Source of the DNA: a virus | DNA: 36,634 bases | Virus record (IMG/VR): IMGVR_UViG_3300030329_001479 | Coordinates: 1 to 36,634 of that record | Direction: 5' to 3' (one strand) | Shown: positions 8,411 to 15,298 of the stretch, piece by piece | Layout: each line of letters opens with the position of its first letter | Position numbering within the stretch: the stretch's first letter is position 1 | The notes under the pieces: model-generated | What the model was told of the DNA's origin: nothing | Seen by the model: only the letters and a program-made list of their open reading frames with translations | Databases searched by the model: none | Position numbers and translations under genes: made by a program

Positions 8411-8414
8411 GCAT

Positions 8415-8876
8415 ATGACAAAAGATAAAAAAACAACTTCTCGTGCGGCTGATACTCGGTTAAACACTGAAAGACCAAAAGAGTACAAGCCACCATCTTC
8501 TCTAGATGCACCCCCTGCACCTGATGGATTCAGGCACAGATGGATAAGAGCAGAATCCGTAGGATTCATTGACAGTAAAAATATTTACGGTCGATTAAGA
8601 GAAGGATATGAATTAGTGAGAGCTGATGAATATTCTGACTCAGATTATCCAGTTGTGGCAGACGGCAAATATAAGGGGATCATTGGAGTAGGAGGCCTAT
8701 TGTTGGCTAGGATACCCGAAGAACTCGCGAAGGCTAGAGTTGACTATCAGAAAAAACTTTCTGATTCAGCCGACCAGTCAGTTGAAACCGACTTGCTTAG
8801 GGAGCAACATAAGAGTATGCCGATCGACATCGATCGACAGTCTCGTGTAACCTTCGGTGGTACAAAGAAAAGTTAA
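8415..8876 (+). CDS. Conserved head-region protein, unknown function
   Basis: A 153-residue soluble protein with a disordered basic N-terminus (about 1-30), a Pro-rich linker, then a compact region with RHRWIRAESVGF, RLREGYELVRADEY and GVGGLLLARIPEEL (about 38-105), followed by a helix and charged tail. I recall similar proteins between scaffold and capsid genes in marine phages, without a known role. Its start follows the scaffold gene by 4 bases with GGAGG upstream. The second half uses CG-rich codons. A minor head protein or assembly factor is likely from position. Confidence 0.65.
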   Translation: MTKDKKTTSRAADTRLNTERPKEYKPPSSLDAPPAPDGFRHRWIRAESVGFIDSKNIYGRLREGYELVRADEYSDSDYPVVADGKYKGIIGVGGLLLARIPEELAKARVDYQKKLSDSADQSVETDLLREQHKSMPIDIDRQSRVTFGGTKKS

Positions 8877-8932
8877 TTTTTTAACTATTCTCGGGATAAC
8901 AACCAATTCCCTACTATCGATTAAATTAACCC

Positions 8933-8950
8933 GTCTATAGCAATATAGAC
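8933..8950 (+). promoter_or_regulatory. Stem-loop with GNRA loop before head protein gene
   Basis: GTCTATA (8933-8939) pairs perfectly with TATAGAC (8944-8950) around a GCAA loop. It ends just before the ribosome site TAAGGAG of 8967-9569. There is no T run, so a role in mRNA stability or processing is more likely than termination. Confidence 0.5.
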
Positions 8951-8966
8951 ATAAGGAGTAATAACT

Positions 8967-9569
8967 ATGGCAAATAGTAACACAGCAGGATTTGGTTTGA
9001 TCCCAGTAGGTACGATCGGTTCAACACCGTCTACTCAGGGACAAGGCAAATACTATATAGATGCTGCGTACAATGCTGATCTATTCCAAGGTTCTGTAGT
9101 ACAGAGCAAAGTGGGATACATCAAAACTGCGCAAGCAGCTATTACCAACCTAAGTATAGGTGTGTTAAACGGTATCTTCTACAATGCGGCGACAACTTTG
9201 AAGCCGACGTGGTCGAACTGGTACAACCAACCTATTACTCCAGCGAACAGTGAAGACTTGACAGCGTTCGTTTTAGATAATCCGTTCCAACTTTTTGTTT
9301 GTGCAACGGATGGTGCAGTAACACAAGCGGGATATGGTAAAACATATGGCGTAACTGTGACAGCTGCTGGATCAGAAATTTCTGGTCAATCTAGTTCAAC
9401 GCTAACAACCGGCACTGTAAGTAATACAGCAAATCAGTGGCGTTTAATAAGAACGGCTGAGGACCCTGAGAACAAAGATATGACTGCGGCTTATACTTCA
9501 GTTGTAGTTGCTCACAACCTTAACCAATACTTACAAAACACTGGTACAGCTGGTATTACTTGGCAATAA
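8967..9569 (+). CDS. Head-associated structural protein (decoration candidate)
   Basis: A 200-residue beta-rich protein with high Ala, Thr, Gly and Asn and no cysteine cluster except one Cys. It opens with a polypeptide of the type NTAGFGLIPVG and carries repeated short beta segments (SVVQSKVGYI, FQLFVCATDGAV, YTSVVVAHNLNQYL). It lies one gene before the capsid protein with strong TAAGGAG, preceded by a stable-looking stem-loop at 8933-8950. That setting and composition suggest an abundant virion protein such as a head decoration or minor capsid protein. Exact family not recognised. Confidence 0.65.
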   Translation: MANSNTAGFGLIPVGTIGSTPSTQGQGKYYIDAAYNADLFQGSVVQSKVGYIKTAQAAITNLSIGVLNGIFYNAATTLKPTWSNWYNQPITPANSEDLTAFVLDNPFQLFVCATDGAVTQAGYGKTYGVTVTAAGSEISGQSSSTLTTGTVSNTANQWRLIRTAEDPENKDMTAAYTSVVVAHNLNQYLQNTGTAGITWQ

Positions 9570-9585
9570 TAGGAGCATATAGACA

Positions 9586-10497
9586 ATGGCAATATCAAGA
9601 GCACAGCTAGTTAAAGAACTAGAACCAGGCCTAAATGCACTATTTGGGCTGGAGTACAAACGGTATGACAATGAGTCTGCCGAAATATACGTAACAGAAT
9701 CAAGCGACAGAGCTTTCGAAGAGGAAGTAATGTTGTCTGGATTCGCAAACGCTGATGTAAAAGCAGAAGGTCAAGGCGTATCTTATGATACAGCACAAGA
9801 GACTTACACTGCTCGTTACACAATGGAAACGATCGCGCTTGCTTTCGCAATCACAGAAGAAGCTATCGAAGATAACCTCTACGATAGATTAGCTTCTAGA
9901 TATACAAAAGCACTAGCAAGATCTATGTCAAACGCTAAACAAGTAAAAGCGGCTGTCCCATTAAATAATGGTCTACCTTCGGTAGCTACTTATAAAACTG
10001 GTGACACCGTTTCATTGTTCTCAACAAATCACAGCACAATTGCTGGGGCTTGTGCGAACACTTTGTCTACGCAGGCTGACTTAAACGAAACTTCATTAGA
10101 ACAATCGCTAATCGATATCGCTGCGATGACTGATGAAAGAGGTTTAAAAATCGCTGCTAAAGGCGTTAAGATGATAGTTCCATCTGCTAATCAGTTCCAA
10201 GCTGAAAGACTTATGAAGTCTCAAGGTAGAACTCAAACAGCAGACAATGATGTTAATGCAATCGTATCTATGGGGATGATTCCTCAAGGATACAGAGTGA
10301 ACCATTTCTTAAATGATTCTGATTCATGGTACATCATTACGGACGTTCCAAACGGTATGAAACACTTTGAAAGAACTCCATTGACAACTTCAATGGAAGG
10401 TGATTTTGATACTGGTAACGTTAGATACAAAGCTAGAGAAAGATACGTCTTCGGATGTTCTGACTTTAGAGGTATCTTTGGCGTTGAAGGTGCGTAA
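9586..10497 (+). CDS. Major capsid protein, HK97-fold (Mu gpT-like type)
   Basis: A 303-residue protein with the layout of Mu gpT-like and related HK97-fold capsid proteins. The helical N-arm (about 1-60) is followed by the conserved E-loop/spine region reading TARYTMETIALAFAITEE then NLYDRLASRYTKALARSM (about 77-115), and a P-domain containing FERTPLTTSMEGD and a YKARERYVFG segment near the end (about 261-295). It is the expected size for an unprocessed capsid subunit. TAGGAG precedes the start. It is followed by a strong hairpin terminator, consistent with high, bounded expression. The upstream co-chaperonin and scaffold support the call. Confidence 0.85.
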   Translation: MAISRAQLVKELEPGLNALFGLEYKRYDNESAEIYVTESSDRAFEEEVMLSGFANADVKAEGQGVSYDTAQETYTARYTMETIALAFAITEEAIEDNLYDRLASRYTKALARSMSNAKQVKAAVPLNNGLPSVATYKTGDTVSLFSTNHSTIAGACANTLSTQADLNETSLEQSLIDIAAMTDERGLKIAAKGVKMIVPSANQFQAERLMKSQGRTQTADNDVNAIVSMGMIPQGYRVNHFLNDSDSWYIITDVPNGMKHFERTPLTTSMEGDFDTGNVRYKARERYVFGCSDFRGIFGVEGA

Positions 10498-10510
10498 TCT
10501 AAACTAATTA

Positions 10511-10540
10511 TGTGGCGGAACATAGTTCCGCCACATTTTC
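10511..10540 (+). terminator. Rho-independent terminator after the capsid gene
   Basis: A perfect 11-base-pair stem (TGTGGCGGAAC pairing with GTTCCGCCACA) with a three-base loop ATA, followed by TTTTC. It starts 13 bases after the capsid stop and is one of the few G-C-rich stems in the window. The short T run may allow partial read-through into 10557. Confidence 0.85.
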
Positions 10541-10556
10541 AAAATAAGGTGAGAAA

Positions 10557-10799
10557 ATGAAGAAATTCCTAGTAAAAATATGGGCTTATGATCATACTTC
10601 TACTTTTGAAGTAGAAGCTGAAGATAATGCTCAATCTATTGAGAAATCTATCCTTGACAAAATTGGAGAAAAGAGTATAAAGTGGGAATCAACGGGAATG
10701 TTTTCGAACACTCCTAACAGAATAACCTATGAGGAGGTTATAGATGGTACAAGACCTGTACAAACAAAAACGGTCCTTGGAGTTGAGGTGGCAGCTTGA
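10557..10799 (+). CDS. Small alpha/beta protein, unknown function
   Basis: An 80-residue protein with alternating beta and helix segments (FLVKIWAYDH, FEVEAEDNAQSIEKSIL). The pattern resembles small phage proteins of unknown role that sit after the capsid gene. AAGGTGAG precedes the ATG, 17 bases after the capsid terminator. Its last 56 bases overlap the next gene in another frame, and a near-consensus promoter sequence lies inside it at 10654-10681. No catalytic residues are evident. Confidence 0.65.
   Translation: MKKFLVKIWAYDHTSTFEVEAEDNAQSIEKSILDKIGEKSIKWESTGMFSNTPNRITYEEVIDGTRPVQTKTVLGVEVAA
10654..10681 (+). promoter_or_regulatory. Near-consensus sigma70 promoter inside 10557-10799
   Basis: TTGACA and TATAAA are separated by 16 bases, 11 of 12 consensus matches. 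It lies 62 bases before the start of 10744-10953 and downstream of the capsid terminator, where a new start site would be useful. It is within a gene, so it may be chance. Confidence 0.4.
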
Positions 10800-10953
10800 G
10801 TATGAACAACACGGTAAATATACTCTTGATATGGTCAAAATTGATAATGCTATCAAAGAAGTTATCAATGAGATTAAAGCCGAGGAACGAAAAATTGCAG
10901 ATAGAGAACTTGCAATTATTAATTCTGCCCCCGAAGTTTCTGTGGCAACTTAA
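10744..10953 (+). CDS. Small coiled-coil protein
   Basis: A 69-residue, nearly all-helical protein: basic first turn, then heptad-like spacing through IDNAIKEVINEIKAEERKIA. The start at 10744 is decided by GAGGAGG eight bases upstream, although the frame begins inside the preceding gene. A small coiled coil after the capsid could be a connector or assembly factor, but no family is recognised. Confidence 0.65.
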   Translation: MVQDLYKQKRSLELRWQLEYEQHGKYTLDMVKIDNAIKEVINEIKAEERKIADRELAIINSAPEVSVAT

Positions 10954-10996
10954 ATAACGCCACATCGCTGAAATCGCGCATTTCTTGAGGGATCGC

Positions 10997-11025
10997 TTGC
11001 ACTCAATTCAAATCTACTATATAAA
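10997..11025 (+). promoter_or_regulatory. Possible sigma70-type promoter for 11111-11521
   Basis: TTGCAC and TATAAA are separated by 17 bases. The -10 element matches five of six consensus bases and the -35 element only three of six. It lies in the longest non-coding stretch of the window (10954-11110), which also holds a stem-loop leader. Confidence 0.35.
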
Positions 11026-11047
11026 CTAATCACTATACAATTAATTA

Positions 11048-11088
11048 GAATACTGACGAGTATAGTCGACGGCCTAGAGACAGTATTC
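11048..11088 (+). promoter_or_regulatory. Stem-loop in the leader of the single-gene unit
   Basis: GAATACTG (11048-11055) pairs perfectly with CAGTATTC (11081-11088) around a 25-base loop. It ends 22 bases before the start codon and just upstream of the AGGAGG. It could stabilise the transcript or position the ribosome site. There is no sequence evidence for a known riboswitch class. Confidence 0.45.
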
Positions 11089-11110
11089 GGAAAACTAGGA
11101 GGATACAATT

Positions 11111-11521
11111 ATGGCAACAACATTGTTTAGAGGACCTGTTTTACAAGGTAAGAAAAACGAAGGTAGTGTAAGTGGATTTAACATTGAAGAAAAAGCATCC
11201 AATTATACTGTCGTTATTTCTACTGATTCAGGAAAAACTCTTTTGTCAAAAACTAAGGATGTAGTATTTACCCTACCAGCAATTGCGATAGGGAATGTAT
11301 TTACATTCGTCAATACGGCTGAGGATGGTACTAATAATTTAACTATTAGTCCTAATGCTAGTGATGGTATTACTTACAAAGGATCATCTACAGATGATAA
11401 AGATTTGATTAATACTCAAAGCACATCTAAAGTTGGAGACTATGTTACCATTGCATCTTTGGACGGAACTACTGCATGGCAAGTAGTTGACGCTCAAGGT
11501 GTTTGGGCTAAAGAGTCTTAA
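11111..11521 (+). CDS. Beta-rich virion protein in its own transcription unit
   Basis: A 136-residue protein rich in Thr, Ser, Asp and Val with regular beta strands (YTVVISTDSGKTLLS, DVVFTLPAIAIGNVFTFVN, DYVTIASLDGTTAWQVV). The VFTLPAIAIGNVFTFVN type of strand pair is common in phage surface and fibre-associated proteins. It is the only gene between a putative promoter at 10997-11025 and the terminator at 11531-11558 and has a 78-base structured leader and AGGAGG. An independent single-gene unit suggests a protein needed in high copy, for example a head decoration or stabilisation protein; this is inference. Confidence 0.65.
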   Translation: MATTLFRGPVLQGKKNEGSVSGFNIEEKASNYTVVISTDSGKTLLSKTKDVVFTLPAIAIGNVFTFVNTAEDGTNNLTISPNASDGITYKGSSTDDKDLINTQSTSKVGDYVTIASLDGTTAWQVVDAQGVWAKES

Positions 11522-11530
11522 TAGATAATT

Positions 11531-11558
11531 AAAGATGCTCCTTCGGGAGCATCTTTTT
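11531..11558 (+). terminator. Rho-independent terminator with UUCG tetraloop
   Basis: An 11-base-pair stem (AAAGATGCTCC pairing with GGAGCATCTTT) closes a TTCG loop, flanked by a T run. The C(UUCG)G loop is exceptionally stable in RNA. It starts 10 bases after the stop of 11111-11521. Confidence 0.9.
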
Positions 11559-11571
11559 AAGGAGAAAAAAT

Positions 11572-11892
11572 ATGGGAACAATGGTATCGAGTGTTAAAGC
11601 TTCAGTAGCTTTAACTTCTACAGGACAATTACAAGGATATATTGCTGGGTCAGCAGCAAATCTTGGACCAGTAAGGCTAGTTAGTCTTAATGCTCAAGCA
11701 AGTGCAGCTGATGCAGACATAAAAATATATGATGGTACCGCAGCATCTGGAGACATAGTAGTTCATCTTAAAGGATGTACTGCTGCTAATGAAAACCTTA
11801 ATTTTAATTTTGGTGGAAATGGCGTAAGATTTACTACTGGATGTTATGTGGTATTAACTAATTGTGATCATTTTGTAGCTTACTATGGATAG
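11572..11892 (+). CDS. Small beta-rich structural protein
   Basis: A 106-residue protein rich in Ala, Val, Gly and Asn, with strand-like segments (VRLVSLNAQAS, IKIYDGTAASGDIVVHLKG, NFGGNGVRFTTGCYVVL) and three cysteines. AAGGAG supports ATG 11572 over the in-frame ATG at 11581. It begins directly after the terminator and shares a transcription unit with the adaptor gene. Its size and strand pattern fit small neck or tail structural proteins; no family is certain. Confidence 0.65.
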   Translation: MGTMVSSVKASVALTSTGQLQGYIAGSAANLGPVRLVSLNAQASAADADIKIYDGTAASGDIVVHLKGCTAANENLNFNFGGNGVRFTTGCYVVLTNCDHFVAYYG

Positions 11893-11900
11893 GAGCATAA

Positions 11901-12662
11901 ATGGCAAATACAACGTCAAGCTCTTATACATTTGAAAAAAATTTTGCAATTGATGACATTATTGCAGAAGCATATGAACGTATTGGTCTTGTAGGATCTG
12001 CAGGACATCAATTACATAGCGCTAGACGATCTTTAAATATTCTATTTCAAGAATGGGGTAATAGAGGAATTCACTTTTGGGAAGTGGGTGATACCAATAT
12101 TGATTTAATTGAAGGTCAAGCAGAATATACTTTTTATAGATCATCAGGTGATGGAACATCTTCTGTTACAGTAGGTGGAACATCTGGTGCTTCTACTTAC
12201 GGATTATCAGATATTTTATCTGCTCAATACAGAACAGATAGAACTTCAACTTCTCAGACAGATTTACCTATGACAAAAGTTGCAAGATCAACTTATGCAG
12301 CTTTATCTAATAAATTAACTAAAGGAACACCTAGTCAATTCTGGGTTCAAAGATTCGTGGACAAAGTTACGGTAACCATTTACCCAACACCAGATTCAAC
12401 TGCTGCTTCTAAAGATATGCATATTTACTTTGTTAAAAGAATTCAAGATGCAGGAGCTTATACAAATGCAACTGATGCTCCTTATAGATTTGTTCCTTGT
12501 ATGGTTGCAGGATTAGCTTTTTATTTATCTCAAAAATTTGCACCACAAAGAACACAAGAATTAAAATTATATTATGAAGATGAATTAGCAAGAGCACTAG
12601 CGGAGGATGGATCAGCGGCGAGTACGTACATTACACCGAAAACTTATTATCCAAATATATAA
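11901..12662 (+). CDS. Head-tail adaptor protein (P22 gp4-like or tubular A-like)
   Basis: A 253-residue protein whose N-terminus reads AYERIGL (24-30) followed by LNILFQEWGNRGIHFW (45-60), a pattern I associate with P22 gp4-like head-completion or tubular adaptor proteins, which form the ring between portal and tail. The middle is beta-rich and the end helical (ELKLYYEDELARALAED). The product of 14099-14830 has a similar overall layout, so two stacked adaptor rings are possible. TAGGAG precedes the start and the stop overlaps the next start. Confidence 0.7.
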   Translation: MANTTSSSYTFEKNFAIDDIIAEAYERIGLVGSAGHQLHSARRSLNILFQEWGNRGIHFWEVGDTNIDLIEGQAEYTFYRSSGDGTSSVTVGGTSGASTYGLSDILSAQYRTDRTSTSQTDLPMTKVARSTYAALSNKLTKGTPSQFWVQRFVDKVTVTIYPTPDSTAASKDMHIYFVKRIQDAGAYTNATDAPYRFVPCMVAGLAFYLSQKFAPQRTQELKLYYEDELARALAEDGSAASTYITPKTYYPNI

Positions 12663-13012
12663 TGGCTAAACTAAAAATTATAAAAGAAATAATTAAACCT
12701 AAAATAAAAAGTAAGCGTAAAAAATTATTTCCTTTGGAAGTTAAACCAGGACCTGGAAAACAAAAGTGGGAACTTGATCCAAAAAGTCCTTATTATCATG
12801 TTGATGAATTAGGGTCTTATCCACTTCATAGAGGCAGTGGTTCTTCTGGAGTAGAAAAGAAAAAATTAAAAGAAGCAGGGGAAAGCATTGAAAAATGGTT
12901 TAGAAAAAAAGAAGGAAAAGGCCCTGTTAGAGTACAAGAAAAATTACCTGGTATGAGACACGGTGGTTTAATTAGAGGTTTTCCTAAAATTGCTAAGAAA
13001 GGTTGGAGATAA
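12662..13012 (+). CDS. Basic protein with C-terminal GGLIRGFP motif
   Basis: A 116-residue Lys-rich protein, start coupled by TAATG with no clear Shine-Dalgarno. The middle has a Pro/Gly-rich stretch and the C-terminus ends MRHGGLIRGFPKIAKKGWR, a very distinct version of the GG motif seen across the window. I recall near-identical endings in proteins of marine phages, but not their function. No membrane segment or catalytic site is visible. It lies between two adaptor-like genes, so it is probably a small virion component. Confidence 0.7.
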   Translation: MAKLKIIKEIIKPKIKSKRKKLFPLEVKPGPGKQKWELDPKSPYYHVDELGSYPLHRGSGSSGVEKKKLKEAGESIEKWFRKKEGKGPVRVQEKLPGMRHGGLIRGFPKIAKKGWR

Positions 13013-13281
13013 TGACATTATTAACTAAAGGAATGGGAGCTGTTAAAAAAATAATGGCTAAAACTGCGGCTGGAAGAAAAGATCAAGTATTAGATACTAT
13101 AAGAAAAAGCAGAAATCGAAGACTTCCAAAAAAACTTCAAAATAAAAAAATAAAAATAAAAGGAATAGGTGAAGTCAAGAGTGATCAACATATTATGGAT
13201 GTAGATACTTATTCTGCAGTTTCTTCAGCACCAGATAAGGAAGTGAAAGCATGGTTAAAACATAAAGGGTTTAAAGAATAA
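13012..13281 (+). CDS. Small basic protein of the KGMGA N-terminal family
   Basis: An 89-residue protein starting MTLLTKGMGAVKKIMAK. ATG 13012 overlaps the previous stop (TAATG); an in-frame TTG nine bases upstream would add only three residues and is unlikely. The N-terminus matches those of 5660-5983 and 28753-28968, the latter starting MTLITKGMGAIIKK. The remainder is basic and ends with VKAWLKHKGFKE. No known family. The shared N-terminus suggests a common binding partner or a packaging tag; this is inference. Confidence 0.7.
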   Translation: MTLLTKGMGAVKKIMAKTAAGRKDQVLDTIRKSRNRRLPKKLQNKKIKIKGIGEVKSDQHIMDVDTYSAVSSAPDKEVKAWLKHKGFKE

Positions 13282-14096
13282 TGGGAAAATTTTCTAAAGG
13301 TAGATATTCATTAATGATTTCAGATCGTTCTGGAGCTGCATTTCCATATAGAGAAATGGTTCAAGAATGGAATGGTGCCTGGGTACATACTTCTGAATAT
13401 GAACCTAAACAACCACAAATTTCTCCAAGACCACATGGAGCAGATCCACAAGCATTACAACATGCTAAACCTCCTCGAACAGAATTTCCGGTTGAGGATA
13501 TTTTACCAGATGATCCATTTACAACAACAGCAGCATCTGGAACTTTAAGTGTTTCATTTCCAAGTAATGGTTTTAATGCTGGAACAACTTATGTTAGATT
13601 TAGAGATGTTAAAAGTCAGGTAGGAGGAGTTGCTATCACAACGTTAGAATTAGAAACAACTTTAAATGGAAGTATCTCTTCTTCTGCGACTACTATTACT
13701 TTAACTGACGCAAGTGAATTTCCAACAGCAGGATATATTGTTATAGAAAAAGTAGATCAAGATTCTAGTTCCTCTACTTATGGACAATATTTTAATGAAA
13801 CTATTAAATATACTGGAAAATCAAGTAATGATTTAACTGGATGTACACGAGGCACAGCAGCTCCATATAAAGGAGTTACTTTAACAAACACAACAGCTGG
13901 AAGTCATAGTACAGGAGCAAAGGTATTTGGATCATATTTAGCCACTGCAGTAGGAACTACGGTTAATACAGTGGGTCAACCATCTACAGAAACTCAATAT
14001 AATTCTTTAACAGTACCTCTTGTATCAAATGCAAGTAGTACAGCTACAGGGGGCGGTTTTCTATGTACAATTGGACCCGTTAATGATAGGGGTTAA
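13281..14096 (+). CDS. Structural protein with embedded beta domain
   Basis: A 271-residue protein in two parts. The N-terminal region (about 1-65) reads GKFSKGRYSLMISDRSG then FPYREMVQEWNG and EYEPKQPQ, which resembles a conserved small neck or tail completion family of marine phages as I remember it. The second part is Thr/Ser-rich beta sequence. Within it, about residues 135-215 carry SATTITL, FPTAGYIVIE, IKYTGKSSNDLTGCTRG and HSTGAKV, matching in order a segment of the 23542-25746 product. So a small beta module has been shared between two virion proteins. Start overlaps the previous stop. Confidence 0.7.
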   Translation: MGKFSKGRYSLMISDRSGAAFPYREMVQEWNGAWVHTSEYEPKQPQISPRPHGADPQALQHAKPPRTEFPVEDILPDDPFTTTAASGTLSVSFPSNGFNAGTTYVRFRDVKSQVGGVAITTLELETTLNGSISSSATTITLTDASEFPTAGYIVIEKVDQDSSSSTYGQYFNETIKYTGKSSNDLTGCTRGTAAPYKGVTLTNTTAGSHSTGAKVFGSYLATAVGTTVNTVGQPSTETQYNSLTVPLVSNASSTATGGGFLCTIGPVNDRG

Positions 14097-14098
14097 TA

Positions 14099-14830
14099 AT
14101 GTCTGGAATTAGTTATACTACCTTAGTTACAATGATAAGAAATTATACAGAAGTCGATGACACTGTATTTACTACTGCTATATTAGAAAATTTTATTTTA
14201 AATGCTCAACAAAGAATATTTAGTGATGTTCCTGTTGATTCTGATAGAGTTGAGTATCAAGGAACATTAGCAGCTGATACTAATACAGTCAGAGTACCAG
14301 CAGGAATGGTTTTTGTAAGAGGTGTGGAAGTTTTTAATTCTACTTCTTCAAGAACAGGTCCAGCAACTTGGCTTCAAAAAAGAGATAGAACTTTTATAAA
14401 TGAATACGTAGGACAATTAACAGGACCATCTGGAGGTTCAACAGGTCAAGATGTGACTGCATTACCTAAATATTATGCTATGTTTGGAGGAGCGACTGGA
14501 CTTAGTTCTACTACATCAGGCAATATTATAATGGCTCCTACTCCTGATGCCAATTATTTAATAAATATACATGGAAATATAATACCAGCTACTTTAGAGT
14601 CAGGAAATGAAACTAATTATATTAGTCTTAATTACCCTCAATTGCTTTTATATGCTTGTTTAGTAGAGGCATATGGATTCTTAAAAGGTCCAATGGATAT
14701 GTTGACATTATATGAAAATAAATATAAACAAGAACTAACTAAATTTGCAAGTGTGCAAATTGGGAGACGTAGAAGAGATGATTATACGGATGGCACTGTT
14801 CGTATACCAATTGAATCTGCGAATCAATAA
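14099..14830 (+). CDS. Second adaptor-like or tail-neck protein
   Basis: A 243-residue protein beginning SYTTLVTMIRNYTEVDD, with an N-terminal helix pair (AILENFILNAQQRIF), a beta-rich centre and a helical end (MLTLYENKYKQELTKFASVQ) before a basic tail (GRRRRDDY). The layout is like the adaptor at 11901-12662 and like connector proteins that stack beneath portals. Its neighbours are structural, and the start lies 2 bases after the preceding stop. The adaptor role is plausible but not certain; a neck protein is the alternative. Confidence 0.6.
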   Translation: MSGISYTTLVTMIRNYTEVDDTVFTTAILENFILNAQQRIFSDVPVDSDRVEYQGTLAADTNTVRVPAGMVFVRGVEVFNSTSSRTGPATWLQKRDRTFINEYVGQLTGPSGGSTGQDVTALPKYYAMFGGATGLSSTTSGNIIMAPTPDANYLINIHGNIIPATLESGNETNYISLNYPQLLLYACLVEAYGFLKGPMDMLTLYENKYKQELTKFASVQIGRRRRDDYTDGTVRIPIESANQ

Positions 14831-14844
14831 TTAGGAGATAAATT

Positions 14845-15285
14845 ATGGCAATAACATCGGCAATTTGTAACAGTTTTAAAGTAGAGATTCTTAAAGCTGA
14901 ACATAATTTTACAGCAACAACTGGAAATACTTTTAATTTAGCTTTATACACAAGTTCTGCAACTTTAGGGGCTTCGACAACTGCTTATGCAAGCACTAAC
15001 GAAATAACTAACACTTCAGGATCAGCTTATTCAGCTAAAGGAAAAGCATTAACAAGTGTTACTCCAGCATTAGACTCTTCAACTGCAGTGTGTGATTTTT
15101 CTGACGTTTCTTGGACATCAGCTTCTTTCACAGCTAATGGATGTTTGATTTTTAACGATTCACATTCAACAGATGCAGCAGTTTGTGCAGTAGCTTTTGG
15201 TGGAGATAAAACTGTTTCTAGTGGAACTTTTACAGTTCAGTTTCCAGCGGCAGCAGCAACAACAGCGATTGTCCGAATAGCATAA
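14845..15285 (+). CDS. Beta-rich tail or fibre-associated protein
   Basis: A 146-residue Thr/Ser/Ala-rich protein with alternating strands (FNLALYTSSATLG, CDFSDVSWTSASFTANGCLIF, TFTVQFPAAAATTAIVRIA). It resembles small tail proteins with LALY-TS starts seen widely in phages. The ribosome site AGGAGATAAATTATGGC is identical to that of the fibre gene at 16408. Two cysteine pairs might be structural. It is the first of four consecutive fibre-like genes. Function by position: tail or fibre component. Confidence 0.65.
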   Translation: MAITSAICNSFKVEILKAEHNFTATTGNTFNLALYTSSATLGASTTAYASTNEITNTSGSAYSAKGKALTSVTPALDSSTAVCDFSDVSWTSASFTANGCLIFNDSHSTDAAVCAVAFGGDKTVSSGTFTVQFPAAAATTAIVRIA

Positions 15286-15298
15286 GGAGGAATTCCTT

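Noticed and set aside
14702-14728. TTGACA with TATAAA 15 bases later inside 14099-14830
   Set aside because: Spacing is too short for a standard promoter, and it is within coding sequence.
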